From positions 9,734,001 through 9,798,000 of the forward strand of contig JAPTYO010000017.1 in NCBI GenBank assembly GCA_036873135.1: 64,000 nucleotides of DNA, written 5' to 3'. This stretch comes from Clarkia xantiana subsp. parviflora (taxonomy: Eukaryota; Streptophyta; Magnoliopsida; Myrtales; Onagraceae). Each line of letters starts with the position of its first letter. Within the stretch, counting starts at the first letter, position 1. This document shows positions 56,789-64,000 of the stretch, piece after piece. A model generated the notes under the pieces. The model was not told where the DNA came from. It made no database searches and saw only the letters and a list, made by a program, of their open reading frames with translations. The position numbers were made by a program, and so were the translations under genes.

Positions 56789-58133
56789 TCAAATAGCGGC
56801 ACCAACTGCAGAAGGCCCGAGGGCAACCTCCATAAACTCAGGAGAAGTAACAATGACGTTTACATCTCCGCTATCATCAACCAACATCTCATAGTTGGGA
56901 AGTCCACGCTCCAAAAGGCTTAACGCCTCAATGTGAGAAAGGGCATAACTCGCATAAGGCCCTAACTCGCCAAAAGGGAACTCAGGGTCAAGATCCTTCA
57001 CCCGAGTGAAGTAATCTTCAGAACGCTCACTCATCAACTGGTTCACCTTCTCCTCAACAGCAGCTTCGAATTCAGAAGTACCCATGTACTTGGTAAAACC
57101 CACTTGTACACCTTTCTCCCGACTCTCCTTACCGAGAGCAAGTAATTTCGCCCCCTGCGCATGAAGATCGTCTGTGACCTTCTTCTCAAGAGCAATCATC
57201 TCAGATTCAAACTTTGATAAGCGAATATGGCGCGCCTCATAACGGCCCTCAGAAGCAGTGACCTTCGAACTCATCAAACGAGCCTCCTCCTTGGTTCGTG
57301 ACAACTCTTGACAAAGAGCATCACACTTATCCATAGCAGCCTGCTTCGCGCTTACCAGCTCCATAACAAAAGACGACATGTTCACCATGTCGGCAACAAC
57401 CTTCACACATCAATGCGATAAGCCAAACATAAATCGCAAAAACAACAAACTTGGTAAAAAGAAACAAGATACTTACGGGAGCAAACCGGGATAATGCGCT
57501 CTGCGCATAAGCCTCAGCCTCCTCATCAGTCGATGGACAAGAATGCCTATCACCCGGGGGAACACATCTGCGCAATACGCGAACTCCAACCTCTGGAGTG
57601 CGAAATGAAGACTCCTTGGGAAAATAGACTCCACCATTACCAAAAGGTGCCCAAGTGTCCCCACTAATATCCAATCCAACTAGGCAGACCAGATGGTCAC
57701 GCCTAAGAGGAGGAACCGCTACAACAAAGAAGGAAAGCGGTTAACAACAAATAACAAAACCACGGAATACACTCATCAAAAGTATACTAACAGAGTCCGC
57801 GGACTTCCACAAGTCGGTTTCCCGACTGGGGGGCAGATGGCGCTACATTGCGACTCGCAACTTCCTTGCCTTTATGAGTTGAAGTAGCCGCATTTGGCTT
57901 CAAGCGCTTGGGATCAGTCGGGCCACGCGCCACTGTGTCAGTCCGCTTGGAAGAAACGCGAGAGTCAGACACTGGGGGAGTATCCCCGGTCACATGTGTA
58001 GAAGACCCTTTGCCAGGACCACGCCCCGAATTAGCAGGAGTGATGGGGGCAGGGGCCGCCAAAGCCTGATCGGCGCGAGAAGCAACACGCGAAGCCGCTG
58101 CGTGGAGAGACGAACTCTTTCCGGCAAACCAAC
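56789..58133 (-). pseudogene. Antisense spliced gene of element D, partial
   Basis: Three exons with clean borders on the minus strand: 57792-58133 (acceptor ATTGCAG, donor GTTAGT), 57477-57718 (acceptor TTGTAG, perfect donor GTAAGT) and 56789-57400 (acceptor GTGAAG), phases matching. Products: a Ser/Pro/Lys-rich basic segment, a short segment with DTWAPFGNGGVYFP, and a charged heptad-like C-terminal exon (from VVADMVNMSSFV) ending at a natural stop. Upstream exon(s) and the start are not resolved. The position and the C-terminal design (coiled coil, then S-E-F...A-V/E, then a D/E-rich end) parallel the antisense genes of A-C, but I can align little sequence. No lesion is seen in these exons. 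Confidence 0.6.
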
Positions 58134-59811
58134 CTGCAATATGAATTCCATAAAAGACATAGAGCCGTTTAATAGGCTATCCATCATGAGTATCAAGATT
58201 CTCAAAAAATTTCAAAGTAAGTATGAAGGACTTACTCATAGCAGCAATTCGATCAAAAAGAAGGGAGTTCCACAAGAGGTTACTACGACTCCACAACCTG
58301 CAAAAGCCAAACAAAAAGTCAACGTGCATAGCAAAAGTCAACGCGCATAGCAAAAGTCAACGCGCATAGCCAAGTCGACGCGCATAGCAAAGTTGATACG
58401 TGTAACAAAAGTGGCCAACATCCTAAGAAGCTATCCTGCAAGCGGTGCGACTAACGTGATGAACCGCGAGGAGCAAACACGACAACACTTAGGAAAAATA
58501 TTTTTCTAAGGCATCAAGACAACAAACGACTGCTCCAAAAGACGTTTGGCAATTCCCGACAACCGACGAACCCGTTAAGGGAAAAACTACACGTACCAAC
58601 CAAAGGGCCTTTACGCGAAGGCATGGGGGCAATATGTCCAATTGGGGAATTTTACCACAACTATCCACGGAGGTAAAAAATCGTCTAAGGTATGAACTAA
58701 CGACGATAGCAACGACAACCAACCATCAATTATTCAACATACAAACACCAATGAGCAGCTCTATACGACAACAACGACAAATAGTTCAAACGAACAACAA
58801 TTCGGCAACATTCAAAAATCAAGTCGAAGCTGTCCTGTAAAATCGAGTTTGCAGACTACCTCAAAACGTGACAAAAAGTATCACAATGGACTCCACTCGT
58901 CGAGACGATTTCAGAAAGGTAAGGAACGCGGCGAACGGCGCACGGGAAGGCGGCGCGTGGGTTACACGCGCCGGCAAGGCAATACTCACGCGACGGCGCG
59001 TGAGGGCGCGTCCGGCGTCGTCTGGCAATTCCGAAGGCGGCGCTGGAATCCTCGCGATGATCTGAGTCGATTGGTGGTGTCAATTTCTGAAAACAAGTCA
59101 ATGATCAAACACGAAACTTTCGGGATGCACCTAAGGTATACGACGGTGAAGAAACTATGAACACACAAATGGTTTCTAGAAATGGTGAAGCAATTACCTG
59201 CAAAGAAGAAGGAAGAATGAATTCCCAAAGAGCTGGAAGAATGATTGGGGATTAGTGTAATCACATATCCCAAAAGATTCCTTGGTGATAAGGATTAAAG
59301 GAGTAATCCATCTACACCCACGCCTAAGTGCTTACGATATACTCCACCCTCTTCTAAGTATTTGCTTCTACATACATGATTGTTTTGGTATTACGCGTAT
59401 CAAACTCATAATCCTACATGCATGTTTTCATATCGCGTGATTCATGATTTAATAATCGCTAAGTCGTTTTAGAAGTATACGGATTATATTTCTAACATCA
59501 CGTAATTACGTTCTTGCCATGACCGTTACTTGTGCATGCACGTTAATAAAAGCATGTCCGCATGACATATTACTAATTGCTTATATCCCTAACGGTAATC
59601 ATGTTTGCATGTTACATATGCGCATTCTCTATTGCACTAACCATGATGACAGGAAATAAAGTCACTCGGTCGGAAAATCAAAGGACGGACGAAATCAAGA
59701 CTTCTACGTCCAACCAACAATCAAAACCGGAAGGTTAGCGTCAAGCTCAAATTGGACGCGTATCCTAACTTAAAATAGAGTCAAGAAAGGTTTTAAACTG
59801 TTACTTGACTC
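58134..59811. other. Upstream region of the antisense gene of D
   Basis: 58313-58402 has about five units of a 20-base repeat AAAGTCAACGCGCATAGC. 58920-59060 is GC-rich and contains a perfect hairpin TCACGCG-ACGG-CGCGTGA (58986-59003). Further upstream exons of the antisense gene and its promoter probably lie here (open minus-strand frame 58856-59101), but I cannot fix them. 59270-59811 shows no gene. Confidence 0.45.
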
Positions 59812-59820
59812 TGGGGCAAG
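59812..59820 (+). other. Polypurine tract of element D
   Basis: TGGGGCAAG directly before the TGATGGATATG start of the 3' LTR. Confidence 0.75.
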
Positions 59821-60222
59821 TGATGGATATGTGTCCAATTCGAGTTCGTATTTATATTTCGGGCCTCGTAAACACGTCAAAATTACATCACGGCTTGAAA
59901 AACGTCTCCAAAGGGTCAAAACGGTCCAGAAGCGCGTTACGCGCGTCCGGACCGGACCTCCGGATTGCACAAAGCAATCCGGAGGTATTACAACCCGGAC
60001 CTCGCCGAATTGCCCAAATTCGACGAGGTCCGGATTGTATTACGGGTATTGCGCGATTACCGTTTACGAGACACAGGCTTTTTCGAGACTCAGTGACAAA
60101 ATCGAACACTCGTCATCGACACAAGGCGAAAATCTCTTTCAGACGAAGGGTAACAGCCCAAAAACCCGCTCAACCACTCAGAAAGACGCGTCCACACGAC
60201 CCAGTTCATCCAGGACGCAACA
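59821..60222 (+). repeat. 3' LTR of element D, deleted to 402 bases
   Basis: Same ends as the 5' LTR (TGATGG...GCAACA), but about 460 bases corresponding to 49799-50261 are missing, including the TATA box and most 18-base repeats. 59956-59986 forms a perfect 13-base stem with a five-base loop, a different version of the hairpin in the 5' LTR. Confidence 0.9.
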
Positions 60223-60227
60223 CGTGT

Positions 60228-61733
60228 CAAACATGAAACTTCCATAAACATGCATAATTGGCGATTGGATTTTCGTTTTAAACACCTTTAAAATATTAGG
60301 GGCTGATTTGCAATTCATGCTTACAATCAAACATGCGAATTTCTAGACATGGATCCTAGGCAATTTCCAACCATCACAGCATGTCTATCCTATTGCGCAA
60401 ACCATATTATTTAAATCCCAGAGCTCAATGCTCGCAATATAATATCCAGCTAGCTTGACATAGTCAAGACGACAGTTCTAATTATATCAAATATACATTG
60501 CAAGAAGTAAACAATTACAATTCAGCCCTCTAATTTTAATCCAGTCCCTAAAAAATGCATTTCTGAGATCCATCCCCATAATCGTAACTAGGCATTAGGG
60601 TTATAACCGAAAATGTGTAAAAACACAAACCCTAAGAGCACTGTTTAGGTTAATTTTAAAGTTCGAAAATGTTTTGGATTTAAAATTTGACGTCCTATTT
60701 TATTGAACATTTTAAAATTTCCAAAAATTTTAAAAGTTGGTTCGGTCCAAATTAAAATCCGGTTCTGGTGGGTCCGATTTTAAAATCCGATTTGATCTGA
60801 AACGGTTCAATAAAATAAGATTGTGGTTCGGTTCATCACTCGAAACCGGTTCGGTTTAGATTCACTTAGTTACCTAGGTCCAACCCTACCCATGTAGGTC
60901 GGTCCGATTTAGAAAATTCGGATTGGTTTAACCCGCTCCGTTAACGCAAATTGGATTGGCCCATAAACCCTAGTGGGTTCGGCCAAAATACTTCTCTTGG
61001 GCTAAATAGAGTTTTAAAATCCAACAAAAACTTAACTTAGCCCATAAGAAATATTAATTATGTAAAATAATTTCCAATATTGCTAATATATATATATAAT
61101 TCGGCACATGCATTATTAATATATATAGTTATTGTCAAATATATTTTTAGGGATAAATTATATAGACAATATATATTCTTAATCTTTTGAAGTAACTAAA
61201 TCCTATCAATATATCTTTATCCCTATCTTTAACTAAATATATTGATAGTTTATATATTTTACTATATATTGTGAATCTTTTCCTTATCTTTCCAATTTAT
61301 AGATATATTGTTTCCTTTAATAAAATTAAAATATGATAACAAGTATATCCATAGTCTAGGCCGGCCGAATTTTCTTACTTATACCCCAAGAAATTAAAAT
61401 TTTTACCTAATAATTCACCTAGGGTTTTCGGCCATAACACCTTTTATTGGAAAAATTGTCAAATTTAAGATCAAATACTATTAAGATCATGAATCCAAAA
61501 ACTGTTCTTGATAAAACTCATCGTGTTCTTGAAGATTATGAACATCAAACTCAAATTTAAACATAAGTTTCGACTTTGATCTTTGAAAACATGTAAAATC
61601 CAAAATTTTAAGTTTTAAAAGATCAAAAACATGAAATTTCGTCAAAATTTTCGGATTTTACACCAAAAATTTCGGTGTTCATAATAAAAACCAAGAACGT
61701 CAGTTTATCAAAATTTTAAGAACTCTTAACACA
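60228..61733 (-). other. 5' untranslated region of copia E
   Basis: Between D and E's primer site; AT-rich, no open frame on either strand. 60740-60860 has repeated GGTTCGGTTTAG-like words. A copia gag would be expected to start in this stretch, and none is visible. Confidence 0.5.
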
Positions 61734-61746
61734 GGCTCTGATACCA
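61734..61746 (-). other. Primer-binding site of copia E
   Basis: GGCTCTGATACCA on the plus strand, i.e. TGGTATCAGAGCC on the element strand, the classical match to the 3' end of plant initiator Met tRNA. One base separates it from the LTR at 61748. Confidence 0.92.
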
Positions 61747-61747
61747 C

Positions 61748-62355
61748 TGTTGGATTACTGGAACGTAATACTAGGAAACACTAAAACGTGTATGTGCTAG
61801 TAATCTAAATTAAGCAGCGGAAGAATTCGCACATCCTCAAAGATGAATCCTTTGCCCAAGATGTTGTGGAGGGAGTTCACGATCCACCGATCGGGACCTC
61901 ATGCAAGTTCCTAGAAGGAAGTCCCACGAAGTATGGCTCCACAGCAAATCCTCTAATCAGTTCTTCGGCGGGGACAGATCCTCGGATTGATTGCTCGAAA
62001 GTAATTTGGCACACCCTTGGTGTAGGAGAGGTTCAGCCGAAACTTAACTATTGGAGTGAAGGAATTCACTCAAATTTACTCTTAAGAAGAGTTGTGAGAA
62101 TGCTTAGGAAAATCCCAAGACACCACTATATATAGGAGGAATGGAGTGGACAAAAGTCCACTTCATTCCATGTGGTTCACAAGTCCGGCCGAACCACTTA
62201 TGTATAAAGGGAGGCCCAATTGTGGGCCTCTCATGTCATTAGGGATTTGGGTCAGGCCCAATTACCCTAATGTGACATTTACCCAATTGTCTCAGGTAAC
62301 ACATACATATATTAACGGGCTACCATTTACGGCGCCCGTACACCTTATGCTAACA
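61748..62355 (-). repeat. 5' LTR of copia E, 608 bases
   Basis: TGTTGGATTACTGG to TATGCTAACA in plus-strand reading; partner of 31870-32477. Followed by GGACT (62356-62360). Confidence 0.92.
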
Positions 62356-62360
62356 GGACT

Positions 62361-63330
62361 TACGATCATCTGGATCGTCACCGTGGTCGGCGTCACTATA
62401 ACCAGTCAATTCTATTTTCTTGCCCTTTTAGCACAGAACATAGTCGGCACTACCTTTCAGATATCTTATAATTCGTTTTACGGCCTTTAAATGTTGATAA
62501 CTAAGTTCTTATTGGAATCTTGCTACTAGGCCCACAGCGTAACAGATTCCGGTCGAGTACATAGCATGGCATACATGAGGCTTCCTACCATGCTTAGATA
62601 CTCTGCATCCTTCATCTGTTCACGCTCTTGCTAGTTCTTCGGGCCATCACGCTTTGACAGCGCGCACCCGAACACAACCGGCGTATCCACGGGTTTGGCA
62701 TCGAGCATTCTGAATCTTTTTAACAGTTTGTTGATATAAGATTCTTGAGACAGACACAATGTTCGGGCGGCATGATCTCAGACAATTTTAATGCCTAAGA
62801 TGTACGTGGCCTCTCCCATGTCTTTCATCTCAAATGCTGATGCTAACCAGGACTTTGATTTATTCATGGAACTCATATCGTTTGCAGCAATGGTATGTCA
62901 TCTACGTATAAGGTTATGATGACATACTTAGACCCGGAGGTCTTGGTGCAAACGCTGGGATCCTCATGAAGGTTCACAAATCAGTTTCCAATGATTTCCT
63001 CGTGGAATCTGCGATACCATTGCCGAGTAGATTGTTTAAGACCGTAAATAGATCTTTGGAGTTTGCAAACTTTACGTTCTTTGCTAGGAGTAATAAAACC
63101 CTCTGGTTGCTCCATATAGATCTCTTCCTCCAAGTTTCCGTGGAGGAATGCGGTCTTAACACCCATTTGGTGCAGCTCTAGATCGAGGCATGCAACAAGG
63201 GCAAGGAGGGCCCTCACTGTGATATAACGCACAGTTGGTGAGTATGTTTCATCAAAGTCTACTCCGTGAATTTGGGTATATCCTTTCGCAACCAATCGAG
63301 CTTTGTATCGCTCGACTTTTCATCAGTAGT
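62361..63330 (-). pseudogene. RT of copia F, frameshifted
   Basis: 62981-63295 encodes the RT N-terminal half in one frame: VAKGYTQIHGVDFDETYSP, then GVKTAFLHGNLEEEIYMEQPEGF and SIYGLKQSTRQW. The YVDD region near 62890-62930 and the ALSKRDGPKN region near 62640-62700 are recognisable on the minus strand, but out of frame with it. Confidence 0.8.
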
Positions 63331-64000
63331 GAATTCTAAAATTTCACTTTCTAGCTCTGCTGTTAGCAGGTAAATCAACTGAAGACCAAAAACCGAATTT
63401 ATTTTCATTTAGGCAATATCATCCTCAATTGGTTTCTCCCATTCCCTCGTTTGAGGTTATTTCATTACTTGCTGAACCGTCACTGGTTCGTGAACGAATG
63501 TCTCACTTGATGGGATACTTCTTTGATAGAAGTTCGTTGCCTTTGACTATGTCTAGGCACGTTAATCCATCTATAGTATGATAGCTACTCCCACTCGGAA
63601 TAATGCTTCTTCTCGGAGCATTACTCCCACTGGGAACAATGGCGGTGCTTGAACTTTGATTTACAACTTTCTCAGGATGACCTCTAGGTCTCGGGATTTT
63701 ATCTCCGAGATGTATTCCTTGATCACTAGGATCTGGAAACAAGTTGGTCGTTTCCCTCCCACTAGGAATGATGGATAGTTGTGTTAGTTTAGCATTACGG
63801 TTATCAAGTCCGACTTGATTCGCATTAATATTTAGTGATGATTATGTGAGGGGGAGTGAGCCCTCCCACTGAATTTATTATGAGGACGTTTCCATCATCA
63901 TTTACCATGTCATTCACAAATGCTATATCATTCTCCCACTCGAAGTAAGTGGGACCTGAGAATCTCTGTTGTCCATTATAATCTGATTTGTACTTTAGTT
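63331..64000 (-). other. Linker region upstream of RT, copia F
   Basis: 63503-63742 is open on the minus strand and reads a Ser/Pro/Gly-rich segment (IPSGSNAPRRSIIPSGS type) made of the CTCCCACTCGGAATAATG repeats seen in G and E. It resembles the low-complexity linker between integrase and RT in copia polyproteins. Confidence 0.5.

Larger units (their letters stand above)
49562..60222 (+). mobile_element. Element D: diverged Tat-type gypsy element, gag mostly missing
   Basis: 5' LTR (49562-50417), primer site (50418-50434), a pol with almost no gag (50467-55012), a repeat-bearing tail, an antisense gene (56789-58133 and upstream), polypurine tract (59812-59820) and a shortened 3' LTR (59821-60222). 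The CGTGT duplication is perfect. Pol is recognisably related to A-C but much diverged in sequence and base composition. Lacking gag, two integrase catalytic residues and the 3' LTR promoter, it is inactive. Confidence 0.9.
31870..62355 (-). mobile_element. Element E: copia element, minus strand, with C and D nested inside
   Basis: Two 608-base LTRs (31870-32477 and 61748-62355), GGACT on both sides, and an initiator-Met-type primer site (61734-61746). Without C and D the element is about 8.3 kb. Recognisable coding is limited to RT-RNase H (33567-34960); the remaining pieces (34961-36688, 48243-49556, 60228-61733) show no gag, protease or integrase. LTRs differ at about 26 sites by eye, about 4%, so E is older than C. 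Confidence 0.9.
62356..64000 (-). mobile_element. Element F: copia element, right part (runs off the window)
   Basis: Begins with the right copy of GGACT and continues F's RNase H/RT where it was cut at 31869. RT and the Ser/Gly/Pro-rich linker follow. The window ends before any integrase, gag or 5' LTR of F. Confidence 0.85.

Noticed and set aside
58856..59101. Stand-alone gene in the GC-rich block upstream of the D antisense gene
   Set aside because: Could be an upstream exon of the antisense gene, but splice borders are unclear; the GC-rich hairpin sequence gives open frames by chance.
1..64000. Host gene fragments captured by the elements
   Set aside because: All coding stretches trace to gag, pol or the antisense element genes; I saw no recognisable host protein.

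Overview
This is a plant nuclear intergenic window made almost entirely of LTR retrotransposons nested inside one another. I see no host gene, rRNA, tRNA or CRISPR array. The plant assignment rests on Ty3/gypsy polyproteins of the Tat/Retand type (two RNase H domains, GPY-type integrase end, an extra antisense gene downstream of pol) and on Ty1/copia elements with an initiator-Met-tRNA primer site. The sequence does not tell me the species. Elements are lettered here for reference only.

Layout. 1-10842 is element A (Tat-type, + strand), missing only about 130 bases of its 5' LTR. Its right end abuts, with a probable ATTGG target duplication, the primer-binding site of element B (10843-21348, +, a related subfamily). 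B sits in the 5' LTR of element H (21349-25601, Ogre-like leader followed by several tandem-repeat arrays). H is cut at 25601 by copia element G (minus strand, 25602-29754), which is cut by copia F (29755-31869, resuming at 62356-64000), which is cut by copia E (31870-62355, GGACT duplication at both ends). E carries two later gypsy insertions: C (36694-48237, minus strand, AATGG duplication) and D (49562-60222, plus strand, CGTGT duplication). On the right-hand side this is a stack five levels deep: H, G, F, E, then C or D. LTR divergence counted by eye agrees with the order (E about 4%, C about 1.7%).

How the genes work together. In A, B and C one sense frame encodes gag-protease-RT-RNase H-integrase. 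Between pol and the 3' LTR, on the opposite strand, lies a second gene with its own TATA box about 150 bases upstream of an ATG in a seven-base first exon. Introns fall at matching places in all three copies, and the C-terminal half looks coiled-coil-like. Between the two converging genes lies a tandem array that differs in period from element to element. Element D, from a different Tat-type branch, has the same layout with a very diverged antisense gene. No element is intact. C is closest: two stop codons in the integrase and a few lesions in the antisense gene. B keeps a 1287-residue pol frame with a zinc-finger His-to-Asn change. D has lost most of gag and two integrase catalytic residues, and carries a 509-base duplication.

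The antisense spliced gene, its conserved promoter and the Arg/Ser-rich segment in the gag of the same elements are the most interesting signals here.
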